64,000 bases of DNA, taken from the NCBI GenBank assembly GCA_963575745.1, contig CAUYUJ010011558.1:720780-784779 (forward strand), given 5' to 3'. Within the stretch, counting starts at the first letter, position 1, and every line of letters starts with the position of its first letter. Under the pieces are notes generated by a model. The model was given only the letters and a program-made list of their open reading frames with translations, made no database searches and was not told the origin of the DNA. Shown here in pieces: positions 1 through 11,082 of this stretch. A program made the position numbers and the translations under genes. The DNA comes from Prorocentrum cordatum (taxonomy: Eukaryota > Sar > Dinophyceae > Prorocentrales > Prorocentraceae).

Positions 1-387
1 CCGCTCGGCCTCTACCAATATTGGAAGCCTCCCGGGCGTAACATGGGCTTTCTTTTCTACGAATGCCGATGCCTTCTGGGAAGCAGCAGGCCTTCTCTGA
101 GATCTGGCATTGCGAACATCATTGCAACATCGCCAACACATTACGCCTGGAACCCTAGAAGGCCCTAGACCCCATCTTGATGCAACATTGTCAACACGAT
201 CGACCGGTTCTTGTGAGAACAAGGGTTCCCTTCGTTTCCTGAGCTCCTCAGGGTCGCCCAGTAACCCACACGCCTGAATTGCACTAGAGAGTTGTTTGCG
301 ACGCGGCTGTCTTAGCGCCCGTCAAGCTGAAACTGAGGGCACCTGTGAGGGCCCAGGTCGGGCGGGGCTAGGACAAGGACAGATCCG
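1..387. other. No gene seen
   Basis: The stretch has mixed composition. I see no exon-like reading frame, tandem repeat or inverted repeat in it. Confidence 0.4.
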
Positions 388-500
388 TTCCAGAGCGTTC
401 CCGAACGCTCTCAGAGCGCTCTGGAACGCTCTGAGTAGGCCGCGGCGCCCGATACACCCTCCAGAACCGCCAGGGCTCAGATTTCCAATTGATCCTCGTT
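388..500 (+). repeat. Dispersed repeat R1, copy 1
   Basis: It starts with two near-palindromic blocks of the type GAGCGTTC..GAACGCTC and continues with CGGCGCCCGA and a TCCAG block. A second copy with the same order of blocks lies at about 45,168-45,300, directly after the hydroxylase stop codon. Both are on the same strand. Confidence 0.6.
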
Positions 501-508
501 CGGATCTA

Positions 509-691
509 TCGACTCACGTGAGAGTGACCCTTCGCCAGAGTGATCTTTGGTGCGGGCCCACTGGGGTCCACAGATCGCCGAACGCGATGCGGTATCACCG
601 TCTTGGGCGCTTGTGTTTGGTCCCCCCGCGGCACCCAAAAAGCCGCGCACCAAAGGCCACTCTTACCCTGGGCCACTCCTGCGTGCAGCCG
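509..691. mobile_element. MITE-A copy 1 (inverted-repeat element)
   Basis: The ends form an imperfect inverted repeat of about 44 bp. The left arm contains GAGTGACCC and GTGATCTTTGGTGCG. The right arm contains CGCACCAAAGGCCACTC and GGGCCACTCCTGCGTG. Related copies lie at 34,733-34,918 and 2,566-2,763. There is no transposase inside, so it would be non-autonomous. I could not define a clear target-site duplication. Confidence 0.7.
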
Positions 692-800
692 AGCGCAAGG
701 TCGCGCGGCGGCTCCCTCGCTCCCAGTGTGGCGCGCCGCGCTGGCGGCCCGCGCAAAGCGGCGGCGTCAGATCGCTGTGCCATCCCGCGCAAGACTGCCG
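691..800 (+). repeat. Dispersed repeat R2, copy 1
   Basis: It shares GCCGCGCTGGCGGCCCGCG and its flanks with copies at about 29,325-29,435 and 52,615-52,735. All three start near a GTCG(C/A)GCG block. Here the repeat abuts MITE-A. About 800-1,232 is GC-rich and holds no gene I can support. Confidence 0.6.
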
Positions 801-1232
801 CAAGACCCGTCTTGGATCGTCGCTCCAGAGGACGTCCCCAGCCCGGACGCGCCCGCCCTGCTGCTGCCGCCGGCGCGGGCGCCGCCGGTCTGGCGGAGGC
901 CGCGGGCTTCGCGGGGGGCCGGCGGCTCGCAGTCGCCGCGGCCGCCGCTCGCCGAGCGGCGCGGCGACGAAAACGTCGCGCCAGGGAGCCAGGGCGGCAG
1001 GACCGGGGGACGAAGACTCGGCGGCGGGCCCGATGGTGGGGCCGAACGAAAGGGGGGGGATAGGGAAAGGGGGGGTACGAAATCTACTGCATGCAGCTGG
1101 TTTCAGCCCCACCGAGGGGCCCGTTCCTCGATACATGGCCGCCTCCGTCGCCGGGAGGCGCCGGGAAAATCAGCTACGTGAGCTGATTCTCACCCCTCCC
1201 CCTTTGCTATCCCCCCCTCCCGAGAGGGGGGG

Positions 1233-1411
1233 AAGCGAGAGGGGGGCAGGCCGTCTCGGAAGGCGGCGGGGCTTCTCAGGAGCCCTCGCGCCTTCGGGGG
1301 AGCAGTCTCCGTCCTCGGGGGAGCCTCGGGAAGATTCTCAGGAGGCGCGAGGGTTTCCGACAATTATAAGGCCCGCCGCCTTCTGAGAAGGCCTGCCCCC
1401 TCTCACTTCTC
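1233..1411. mobile_element. MITE-B copy 1 (long hairpin)
   Basis: Two arms of about 40 bp at 1,233-1,271 and 1,369-1,411 are inverted repeats with only a few mismatches. The left arm holds GGCAGGCCGTCTCGGAAGG and the right arm holds CCTTCTGAGAAGGCCTGCC. The loop contains a smaller inverted pair around CTCGCGCC/GGCGCGAG. A related element lies at about 36,897-37,060. Confidence 0.7.
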
Positions 1412-1709
1412 CCTGGGCGGGCCGACGAACCACGAAAGGCCTCCCAAATGGGGCCCGAGCAGATGGGGTCGGAGAATCGTGTTGCATCGCCAATGCATCG
1501 GCGATGCGGCTCGATGTGGAGCCACGCTGACACTGACGTCGCCGATGCATCGCAGACATCACCGATACATCACCGATTCATCTGTGATGAATCCGCGATG
1601 CGGCGCGACTCCCCGACCCCATCTACTCGTAATTACCCCAGTAGGGAGACCCCAATACACGAAAGGCACACACCTTCATACCTCCTCTCGTTCCGACTAA
1701 AACGTCGGA

Positions 1710-1710
<1 letters not shown>

Positions 1711-1804
<94 letters not shown>

Positions 1805-1826
1805 TGTGTGCCTGTGTGTGTGTGTT
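1711..1826. repeat. (TG)n microsatellite
   Basis: Nearly pure TG dinucleotides over about 115 bp. Confidence 0.95.
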
Positions 1827-2223
1827 TCTTGCTGCCGTTACACTGGTGGGTCGTTCACCTTGGCGCTGGCGCAGCCGCCATAGTTGGGAGGTCTCTGCTG
1901 CCCAGACCACGTTTCCTGTTGGCTCGGCCCCCAGCTACGCCGCCCTTCCTGGCGGACACCGCCGCCGCAGTCGCGGCATCGTCGTGAGTGCCCTCGTCGC
2001 ACACGCCCCCAAGCAGGCCGCGTACGACGTTTCTCACGCGCACAGCCTATGGGCGGTCTTCGCATGCCACTGGCTCACGAGCACGCCCTTCCGCATCTTT
2101 CTTCTGCATCCGTCACCCGCTTGTCGGTGAACCCCCCATCGGCACACGCTCGGTTGTAATCGGCGTAGCGCGTCCTACTGTTGCCCTCGCTGCGTTGGGC
2201 CAACCAGTCGCGAAGCTAACGAG

Positions 2224-2281
2224 AGTGTGTGTGTGTATATGTGCGTGTGTGTGTGTGTATGTGTGTGTGTGCGTGTGTGTG

Positions 2282-2328
<47 letters not shown>

Positions 2329-2427
2329 TTGCGTGCGTGCGCGTGTGTGTGTGTGTTGTGTGTGTGTGTCGATATGTGCATGTGTGCGTGTGTGTGTTTG
2401 TGTGTGTGTGTGTCTGTGCGTGTGTGA
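2224..2427. repeat. (TG)n/(CGTG)n compound microsatellite
   Basis: TG runs are interrupted by a block of about 12 tandem TGCG units near 2,283-2,340. Confidence 0.95.
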
Positions 2428-2520
2428 GAGAGAGATATCTGTCGGCCTTTTGGGGCCCTTTTCGGGCCCAGGGGTCAAGCGAAAACGATTCGGAGTGGAA
2501 AGACGGTTTTGGGGAAGTGG

Positions 2521-2575
2521 TCCAGACCTCCGAGGGTCCACTTTGTGCAAGCATCACGACGTCGGGGGTCTGGGT
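2521..2575 (+). repeat. Dispersed hairpin motif R3
   Basis: The block CCAGACCTCCGAGG is followed, after a TTGTG spacer, by GACGTCGGGGGTCTGGG, so the ends can pair. The right half recurs at about 18,350, 24,945, 53,300 and 57,650 on + and, reverse-complemented, at about 3,225 and 52,575. Confidence 0.6.
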
Positions 2576-2763
2576 AAGGGTGCCCTGTCTACAGAGTGAC
2601 CTCTGGCGCGGGCCCACTGGGCAAGAGCGACCTCTTCGCTGAATGACATGCAACAGCAGCGGCATGCGCGAACGGGTTTCGCCGCCCCCCCCAGGCCCTT
2701 CTTTCGCCGCAGCCCAGCGCCAAAGGTCACTTATACCTAGGGTCACTCCTTTCGTGCACCCGA
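2566..2763. mobile_element. MITE-A copy 3, divergent
   Basis: The left end has GAGTGACCTCTGGCGCGG and the right end has GCGCCAAAGGTCACTT then GGTCACTCC, matching the arms of the copies at 509 and 34,733. The middle differs from both. Confidence 0.55.
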
Positions 2764-4059
2764 ACCTGGGGGGCCAAAGAGGCAACGAAGGAGAGTGGTC
2801 CTGAGGTAAAATCGTCGTGATGTTTTTCGCTGTCTCTTGTCTCACTGCGCGCTCCGTGGGCCCCCTGATCGACAGCGAAAACAACTCGGGATGAAAGCTG
2901 GCCCTGGGATCCAGAGCCCGTCTTCCTCAGGACCCACAGCAGTCGTGCCAACAGAGGGGAGGGATTGGCGCGGGAGAGTCGACGACCCTCCCTCCACTGC
3001 CCAGGCATCGCCGATGAGGGCCCGGGGGCCCCACCCTGCCCGGGAGCATGTGGCACGTGGGTGCCGCCATCGGGGGACAGGTGTTTGCCCTTCCTGCGCC
3101 CGTCCCCACCTTTTCGGGGTGTTGCCGGAAGTGGTCCGGGCCCAGGGTGAAGCCTTTGCCGGGCTTCCGGAGCAGCCCCCACGACGCCCAGATGGTACCT
3201 CGTGACATTTCCCCAGATCTCCGACGTCGCACTTTTCCACAACTGGGTCCCCAGAGGCCTGGATCCTGCTCCCTGGGACCGCTTCTTCGTCCTGGCTCGT
3301 TTTTCGATGGCCCCGTAGCCCGGCGAGGGCCCCCAGAGGCTGAACATGGGCAAAAACCCTTCCGGCGGTCTCCCAACGAGAGGAGGCCTGGGCTGGCCCA
3401 GTGGCAGCGCCCGGCCCCTTCGCCCCCTTCCCCTCGCAGGAAGAGACGCCGGCTCGGTGCGGCACGAGCCTGGCCGCTGGCAGGCGCCGCGCCACCCGGG
3501 GCCGTGGAGGACCTGTCGACCCCTCCACGCTGACGTGGCCGCGTGGCCGCCATCGCCCCGCCCTCTTCCCCTCGCTCCCCTCGGCTTGGCGCCAGCAGCG
3601 TTCCGCTGCACCTGCTGACGCCCTCCTTCCTGAGCCTGCCTTCCGCCAGGCCAGATGCTGCAGCTGGAGTCCCCGCGGGACAAAAGGTTCCCCGCTCTCC
3701 CTGTCCTGTCCGCCACGGGGAGCTGGGCAGCTTAGCGGCAGCGGCTGGCAGAGGTTCCAGGAAGCGTCGTCGTGCAGGCCTGTCCCCCCAAGAGATCCTC
3801 GGTCATGATTTTCAAGACGCGCTGAGGCGCCTTGGAAACAAACAACACAGGCGCTTGAACAACAGCCAACCACAATGTAGGTTCGTCGGGGACGTTTTGA
3901 ACATGAAACCAAGTCAAGGGTAAATGTTCAACGAAACCAAGTCGCGTGCAGCTCTAGCGTTGTAGCCACTGCACAAATCTGTTGCAGCCGTTGCAGTCAT
4001 TGCAGCTTTAAGCAGCTCGAGCGTTGCAGCGGTTGCAACCACTGCCCAGTGCTCTTTGT
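2764..4059. other. No supported gene
   Basis: The stretch is GC-rich with several long overlapping frames on both strands, none showing clear codon bias or a recognisable domain. A reversed copy of motif R3 lies near 3,200-3,245. A loose GTTGCAG repeat lies near 3,955-4,045. Confidence 0.4.
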
Positions 4060-4395
4060 GTCCGGAAGCATACAGATATGCATGTATACGTGCACGTATA
4101 CATGTAGGTATGTACATGCACGTACGGTAGGTTCGTGTCGTGTCGACGGGCGGCGAACCCGCCAGCGGCGTTCAACGTTGGACGTCGCGGGCGACCCAGA
4201 ATCGTTCGATGTGGAACGATTTGGACGTTTCGGAAATGGCCGATCGTTCAAGGTTGAACGATCCCCGCGGTGTCAGAAACCAACGCCGAAGTCGGCACGA
4301 CACGAACTTGACGTATGTATGTCGGCATGTTCGATTGTATGTACGTGCGTATGTATGTCTGTATGTGGGTCTATGTCTGTATGTACTTGTTGGTG
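4060..4395. repeat. (GTAY)n microsatellite, split by an insertion
   Basis: TATG/TACG-type tetranucleotides run at about 4,060-4,124 and again at about 4,312-4,395. The inverted-repeat element at 4,126-4,311 sits between the two halves. Confidence 0.7.
4126..4311. mobile_element. MITE-C inserted in a microsatellite
   Basis: The left end GGTTCGTGTCGTGTCGAC pairs with the right end GTCGGCACGACACGAAC. Two smaller hairpins built on ATCGTTC/GAACGAT lie inside. CGTA flanks both sides, but the surrounding repeat is itself rich in that tetramer, so a target duplication is not proven. Confidence 0.65.
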
Positions 4396-5050
4396 CCGAC
4401 CACTTAGACTGCGACAGATCTGCGAGCCCATATATCAAGCATGGCACGGCACGGCGCGTCGGAATTCTGTCAAAAAAAACGTCTCGCGGTGGGCAGCGGG
4501 GGAGGGAGGGGCGATCCCAGACACACGTGTTTTCGGAATTCCGACAACGTAGGATTGGCTTTTCGTCCCGAAGCATTTGGGACGCGTGGTCCCAGGGCTC
4601 GTCGAGGTCTCAGCTGAGGGAGGACGGTGGGAATGAGAGTTAGGAGGGAGGCCAGGGGGAGCTGGATCGGTTAAATGATGTTCACTTCCGCCCTCCCCTG
4701 CCTCCCCTGCCTGACCTTGTTATAAAGAAGGTGCAAGTCGTGGAAGCTTAAACGCAGCATCGATGCTGATGTATCCATGGTGGGTCGAATACGGGCCCAA
4801 GTCAATATCGTTCCCACAAAAGTCGGCTTAGTCTGGCGCAGTTCGGCTTAATCCTGACCGTAATCGGGCGTGATTCGTCTCAGTGGCCCCCTGATCTGGC
4901 TTGGTAGCAGCCCTGCACCGTTCTTCGAAGACCTCACAGAAGTTGCTTCCTATCCCTGACCCTGACCCTCCGCCCCCCACGGGCCTGCCAGATTCTGCGC
5001 CCGGCTCTGGGCCAGTGACGGTGCCCCCCCAGTGGATGTGGGGTTGCTTC
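4396..5050. other. No supported gene
   Basis: Intermediate composition. I see no exon-like island or repeat family. Confidence 0.35.
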
Positions 5051-5052
5051 GT

Positions 5053-5145
5053 GTTGCCGTCGTCGTTGTTGTCGTCTTCGTCGTCGTCGTCTTCGTCGTC
5101 GTCGTCTTCGTCGTCGCCGTCTTCGTCGTCGTCGTCGTCGTCTGC
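5053..5145. repeat. (GTC)n microsatellite
   Basis: Imperfect GTC/TTC triplets. They could serve as the pyrimidine-rich tract in front of the exon candidate at 5,178. Confidence 0.9.
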
Positions 5146-5177
5146 ATTGGGACGGCCCGCCGGCGCCCGGACCTCAG

Positions 5178-5310
5178 GCCGAGGCGGGCCTTGGGCGGGG
5201 CCTGCTGCGGCTCAGCCTGGAGGACACGACGCGGGTGCCCCACGGGGGCTACCTCGCAGGGCTGGTGCCGCAGAGGAGGGCGCCCGCGGGGCCCCCTGCC
5301 AGGGAGGGCC
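5178..5310 (+). CDS. Exon candidate a, unknown function
   Basis: After a pyrimidine-rich GTC repeat and an ACCTCAG acceptor, one frame has almost only G/C in third codon positions. It reads AEAGLGRGLLRLSLEDT and further on RVPHGGYLAGLVPQRR. The other two forward frames give low-complexity arginine/glycine. The 3' boundary is not fixed; several CAG and GGCAG positions are possible, and a TCC microsatellite follows at about 5,318-5,360. No family is recognised. It may be the first visible exon of the long-intron gene continued at 14,241, but nothing links the two beyond strand and style. Confidence 0.3.
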
Positions 5311-5399
5311 CCCCCTTTCTCTCCTCCTCCTCCTCCTCCTCCTCCGCCCCCTCCTCCTTTTTGCGTCGGCCAGACCTTACGCTTACGCGTGTGGCGCTC

Positions 5400-7260
5400 T
5401 TGAACTGCAGCAAGACATGAAGGGTACCTGGCGGGCGCCGCGGCTAAGGCGGTCAGTAGAGACAGTGTAAAAGGGCAGGTAGAACAGGCGCCCGCCAGGT
5501 AACGCAGCTTGTACCATGTGATGACGCCCCAAACGAGTACAAAACTAGTAACACATAGCGAAGGTCAACTTTCATTAGGTACACGCTGCGAACGGTGCAA
5601 AAGCAAGAACGACAGAGTGCGGTGGCGCAGTTTTGACTGTGCAGTTCTAGGGTTGCTGCCCAGGCTTTTGGTTGACCCCAAGTCGCATGTCAGTGCTAGC
5701 CTCCTGCACTGCCGTCCACATACCATCTAACTCCCACTCTTCCATAGCAGGTGCCATCTTGGCAACATGCAGCGAACATAAACTATACTTATTGCTAGAG
5801 TGCATGGAGAGAGGGCACGTGTGGAGGCCAGAGCTCTTTGTGGAAACAGCCTGTAGCACTTAACGCCCGAAAGCAAGAACACACCAGGAACATTCAGAGG
5901 ATGTACAGGCTGTTCCTTAAGTTATGCGCACACCGATCGGAGGGTGAGTGTGCCACGGTCCTGCTGCATTATTATGTGATGCGCAGGCTGGCCAACGCAA
6001 GCTGGCCTGTCTGGAATCAACTTGGCCTGTACCGCTGGCCGTGATAGTATCATCATATTATTTAGTTCGAAGCAGATAGTGACGAAATGACATGAAACTG
6101 AAACAAGTACACTCTGATTTTGTCGAGTGCGCACGCTGCAACTCGTCCGCCCATGTGGACAGATTGCTCACATGAATGAGCGTCTAGGACAGGAGAAAAA
6201 TGCTTGTGCACGCTGAGTTGCATTGGCATACATATAAAGACGTATGAGCCTTGTGGGACATTAAGGCTTGAACGTTAAAGTGGAAATTCCCTCATGCCAG
6301 CAGTAGGCCCGCTCTTTTTGCCAGCAGCAGGCCCGCTATTCGGTTCCTAGGTGGAGGGGCCACCGTCACCATAAGTAATGTCCGTAGTTTAGGTGCACAA
6401 CGAGGCGCGGGAACAATAGTCGAAGATGTGAGAGTGAGGCTGGGTATGCACTGTGAGGCTTGCCGGTGCGAGGCAACAATTATGCTAGCTCTGCAGGTTA
6501 CCTGGCATAGCATGTGGATACAGGCTTGCTGGTAACGAAGTGCGGCTGGCTGGTGTACGCTGTCTCCCACCCTAACCTCACAAGAGTTAAAAACATGGCG
6601 CACTAGTTTCGAAAGCCTCGAACACTTGGTGGAAGCAACCTGTAGCAACTGACGCCAGCAAGCAGTACATAACCAGAACAGACCATGAAAGAGATGATGC
6701 ATCGGCTGCTTCTGTTTGCCCGTGCACGCTGATGCCTGCGTAGAGCAAGTGATGAGACTAGGTTGATGGCTGCGTATGTAGACTGCCAAGTTTTGCGCAA
6801 ATGCCGTCACTTGTAGGAAGGGGGGCATTAGGTACAACGCCGATGCGGCCAAGAGAAGGTTTGCGCAGCAGCAGCGCTGAGAGCGATAAAGGGTCAATAG
6901 TTGTGCAGGGTAGCTGTGTTCGGCTGGCCTTTAGCAGAGGCTGGCGGAGCACTCAAATGCGATGGCACTTTTGTTGGTACTTGTGTGCAGAATCTCGAAG
7001 CGAGTGGATGGAGCGCCTCGAGTTCCCCTCGACGTCGGCCTGCACATGGCATGTAACATGGATGTGCAATCCTGGGGCTGCGACCCAGGGTTGTGCAGGA
7101 TAGTCCTCGACCTGCAAGGGGGCGCCGCCAATCGCGCTGGATTAACCGCGAGGGGAAGAAGGAGGCGCGCAGCAGGACAGTGATGTGAGACGGCAGGGGC
7201 CTCAAATCAAATAAGTGTGCAACGCTAGGGCTGCGACCCAGGGTTTTGCAGGACAGCCCC
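5400..7260. other. Less GC-rich block with an internal duplication
   Basis: This is one of the less GC-rich parts of the window. I find no reading frame with coding bias. Positions about 5,838-5,912 and 6,630-6,716 are diverged copies of each other, sharing GTGGAA(A/G)CA(G/A)CCTGTAGCA and CAGCA/GAAAGCA blocks, so part of the block has been duplicated. Confidence 0.4.
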
Positions 7261-7266
7261 AAACCT

Positions 7267-7311
<45 letters not shown>
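7267..7311. repeat. (GA)n microsatellite
   Basis: A pure GA run of about 44 bp. Confidence 0.95.
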
Positions 7312-7314
<3 letters not shown>

Positions 7315-7521
7315 CACCATCGCGTCGAAAGAGCCGCGAGGTGGAGGGGGGAAAGCTGCATTGCAAGTCGGCGGTCTGTCTTAACGGTCTGACTACGAGC
7401 GAGCGTGCCTGGATCTACCGGGCCAAATGAGGTCCATTTGCGGTAATTGGACGGGAGGAGGTTTTGGTCGTGAGTGCCGCGGTATATTGTAGCACTGCCC
7501 AGTCCTGTCTGTGGTGGGTCG

Positions 7522-8121
7522 TCATGTCGCTTGCGTAGACTGACCGGCGCTGGTGGTCGTCGGTTTGGGCTTGGCAGTAGCCTCGTGCAGCGTTGCCATG
7601 CACTTGGGCGGCGGCCCCCTGAATGGCGCCCCAGGCGAGCGCTCGCGCGAACAAGTGAGATACTTCTCGCAGCGGTCCTGCCGCGCGCGAAGCCTGGCGA
7701 TGCGCTCCTGGAACGTAGGGTCTCCAACCTTGTTGAGGAAGATGATGCGACGGTTGGAGATCTGGATCTGGCTATCTTTTCGTCGCGCCGCTTCGTGGTG
7801 CGTGGCGATTGCTTGCGCTGCGATCATCTGGAAGTAGGCGCGCCGCGTCGCTGCGCCTGCGGGGCCAGTTGTCGCCGGGGAAGGTATTGCATCCTCTGTT
7901 TGGCGTTGATGCCCACTTCTGGCGGGTAAATGATGGGCGTTGAGCGCGGGCGGTGGCAGGTGCACCCGTATGAATTGGCGTGGAGGTGACCATCGGATGA
8001 TAGTGGTGAATGTGGGCGAGGTCGTCTTTAGTGACGCTGTTGCGCCGTTGCTTTTGAGCGCGGTCGGCGGTTGTTCCGCCGTCTGGTTAGCGCGTTCAAT
8101 CAGGTGGGCTGGTTGTGGCAT
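7522..8121 (-). CDS. Hypothetical protein ORF, 199 codons
   Basis: This open frame is not made of repeats. Its C-terminal two thirds uses mainly G/C-ending codons and ordinary residues, for example RRAYFQMIAAQAIATHHE, then QIQISNRRIIFLNKVGD, then ERIARLRARQDRCEKYL. The part from about residue 85 to 165 is basic and probably helical. The first 70 residues are rich in Pro and Thr and may not be translated. The ATG at the 5' end is only the first in frame; an exon starting further in is equally possible. No family is recognised. Confidence 0.35.
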   Translation of the reverse strand: MPQPAHLIERANQTAEQPPTALKSNGATASLKTTSPTFTTIIRWSPPRQFIRVHLPPPALNAHHLPARSGHQRQTEDAIPSPATTGPAGAATRRAYFQMIAAQAIATHHEAARRKDSQIQISNRRIIFLNKVGDPTFQERIARLRARQDRCEKYLTCSRERSPGAPFRGPPPKCMATLHEATAKPKPTTTSAGQSTQAT

Positions 8122-10780
8122 GTAGGGTCTCTGGCGTGTCGTAGTCGTGATGGTCGCGGTCGCGTTGCTGACGCGAATCCCCCCCCCCCCCTTCTCGGCC
8201 GCCCCCCGCCCCCCCTCGCTTGGATAGGGCCCGCGCGCCCCCGCCGCCGCCGCCGCCGCCGCTCAAGCGCGCGCGACAGATTACGCATGATGGTGATGAA
8301 TGGGCACGCTTCCCCCTCCGATCTCATGCGTCGCCGTCGCCGCCGTGCTCGCCGCCGCTGCCGGCGCCCGCACTTCCGGCGGGCGGCGGGACAGGCGCGA
8401 GCCAGCTCCAGCACCGCACCGCGGAATCTGCGCAGAGTGCGAAGTGGATGCGAACGCGCATTCGCCCCCCCCCCCCCCCCCCCCCCGCGCCGCTCTCTTC
8501 AACGACGTCACCTTCCGCGCCCTGAACTGTCTGCGCTCGCGGCCGCACTGCGCCTCGCCGGGGGAGCCGCCGGGCGCGCTCGCGGGCGCGACGAGGCAGA
8601 CGCCAGACCGCAAGTGCCCCCGCGGGTGCACCGTCGCGCGGGAAACAGACGGCCCGGTCAGGGGGAGCTCAGACCACGGAGGAATCGCCATGCGTCGGCC
8701 CCGCCACCATTAGGAACATTCTGATCATCGCGACTGCAGAACTGCCGACTACCAAGCGCGCGACCGACCGCCACCATCGACGCACTCTTCCAGCACTCGA
8801 ACATCGGGGGCGGAAAAGAGGGGGGCGATGACTAGGGGGGGGATATCATGGCGGGGGCCATGATATTTCCCCATATTTCATGGCGCCTCTTTCGATTTCA
8901 CTGCGCCCCTGGCCCCCCCGCTGGGCCGCGCACGCGCCGCCGGTCATGATTTGCACCCCCCCCTCTTGGACGCCCCCCTCTCGGCCGCTCCCGAGATCAA
9001 AACCCCGCGCGCCCGCTGGCCGCGATCGCCGCTCGCGCGCGCGCGGCGCAGCACTTCAGCGGTGGGCTACGCGATGAGCTGACCAGGGGGATCTCTTGTC
9101 CGGCGCAGCAGCGCAAGGTGCCAGAACCTGTCGGGCGCATCTGCCCAGGCAGCATGGCCTGGGAGAGGATGGCTGTGCACCGCGTTGCGGTTCGCGCTCT
9201 CAGGCGGGTCGCGCTGCGTCGCGCGCACATGCGCGCCGCGGTGCCAATGCGCCAGGTTGCGGTGCGCGCTTGCGCGCCGCGATGCCATGGCGCCGCGCTG
9301 CGGCGCGCTTGCGCGCCGCGATGCCAATGCGCGGCCGCGCCGCGCGCCCCGCGACGCGCGCTGGCGCGCCACGCCGCCGCGACAAGCTACAAGGCCGCAC
9401 GGGCCGCGCCGCCGCGACGCGGCCGCGCAAGGCGTCGCCGCGTGCCGCGCGCGCGCCGCGACACCGCGGCGCCCAAACGCGCGCGCGCGCCGCGCTGGAT
9501 TGCCAGCGCGGGCGAACTGCCTCCCAAAGTGCGTTGGCGCCCAGGCAGGGCCGCCAACGTGCGCTACCGCGGCGGCCCACCATCTCTGGTCACGCCAGTG
9601 CACTGTCTACGCACTGCTGCATCCAGCGGCCAGACGTGCCCCAAAAGCCACCGCGCGCCCGCGCACGGCCCATGCAATTCGATTTCAGCAACCTCTACGA
9701 TAGCAAGTACGACAGCGACGACAACGTCGGTCACCACCGCAAGCGCTACTACAGCAACGACGTCAACGACGACCGCGTCCGCTGTTACCACGAACTCACC
9801 CGCAGCAGCGGGTGCGACAGCCATCCCTCGGCGACCAGCACCTTCAGGATCTGGCCGCAGGCTCGGGTCGGTAGTAGCACGCCTGTGCCCGGCACGATTT
9901 TATTTTCCATGCATTTGTAGGCCCCGCCAAACTTCGCCCGCTCGAGTGCGCCGAGCTCGCTGGCAAGTGCCGGCGCAGACTCCCTGACCTAGGCCAGCGC
10001 ACCTTGCGTGCACGGCAGTTCTTAGCCCAAGAGATCAAGCGCGCGTCTTCACGCGTCTACACGAGCGCTACGCATGCACGCGGAAACCAAGACGCTTAGC
10101 AGAATTAGTCACCGGCACATTCAGAAATACCTTCGCAAGACCATGAGCGACAAAAAATGAAATCGCAGCGGGCTGGCGGAACGGCCTGAGCGACAAGAAG
10201 TTTAAAGTCGAAAGTGTGCACCCCGTCCGCTTTGCTCTCTAGACTCGCGAGCCCTGGTCTGCCGGGCCGGGGGCGCGCGCTGCCACGCGAATGGCCCCGC
10301 GCATAAAGGGGCCACGCCACGCCTCCTACGTCTCCGCGCAACGGCGACGCACGGCAGCAATTGGCATCTGCGAGCCTGAACTTCACTGAGTGTGGCTGCG
10401 ACCAGCCATCCGCCGCAATTTGGCACCGTCATCCTGGCAACCGTGCGACCATGGCTCTCGCGCGCTCCGACGCGTCACGCCGCGCGCGCGTGCTGCCAAG
10501 CTGCCAGCGCGAGCCTGCGCGCGAGGCGCCACCGGCGCGCTGGTCGCCGCGCGCGTTAAACCAGTCCGCGGCAACCGCCAGTGCACGGACGGTCGCCATC
10601 TCAGGCCCAATCGGCAGTCTCGACGCCACGTGGAGTGACATGCATGGTCGCATGACGACGCGGAAGCGGTTTGGACGTGAATTGTTATGATTGTTATCCT
10701 TTTTGTTTCTATGCTGCCCCCATCGCAATCGCGCACCCCATCGTTGTGCGTTAGACTGTGTCTGGCGGTATATCAGCCCA
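8122..10780. other. Very GC-rich block without a supported gene
   Basis: It holds a poly-C run at about 8,466-8,486, a short palindrome ATATCATGGC..GCCATGATAT near 8,850, and an irregular array of GCGCGCCGCGATGCCA-type units at about 9,190-9,480. A region of CAGCGACGACAACG-like repeats follows at about 9,700-9,800. An ORF at 8,300-8,713 (+) has a hydrophobic alanine-rich start and a proline run, but too little else to call a gene. Confidence 0.4.
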
Positions 10781-11082
10781 GCTTGAGCAGTTGCCCACAA
10801 CTTGTGATTGCGACTTCGGCCTCGGAGCTACTCGCATACACCAAAGGGTAAGCCATCGCGAGCACGGACTGGTCTCGGGAGTTTCGGGGCTCCGGAATTG
10901 CTCCGAACGGCTGCCAGGGCCCGAGCCCCGAGGCTCTCTGCAAATACAGACGGACACCATGCTGCGTTGACTCGCCGCGGGCGCGGACGCGTCGGCAACC
11001 GGCTGCGCTCGCCGCCCCCGCGGGCAGGCGGCAACCTGCGCATGCGCCACGGCCCGGGCGGCATCATCGGATAGTATGGATT

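Noticed and set aside
1448-2642. Cys/Val and Thr/His frames
   Set aside because: Translation of TG microsatellites.
9096-9987. Two overlapping 270-290 codon Arg/Ala-rich frames
   Set aside because: They come from GCGCGCC-type repeats in very GC-rich DNA; no bias distinguishes one frame.
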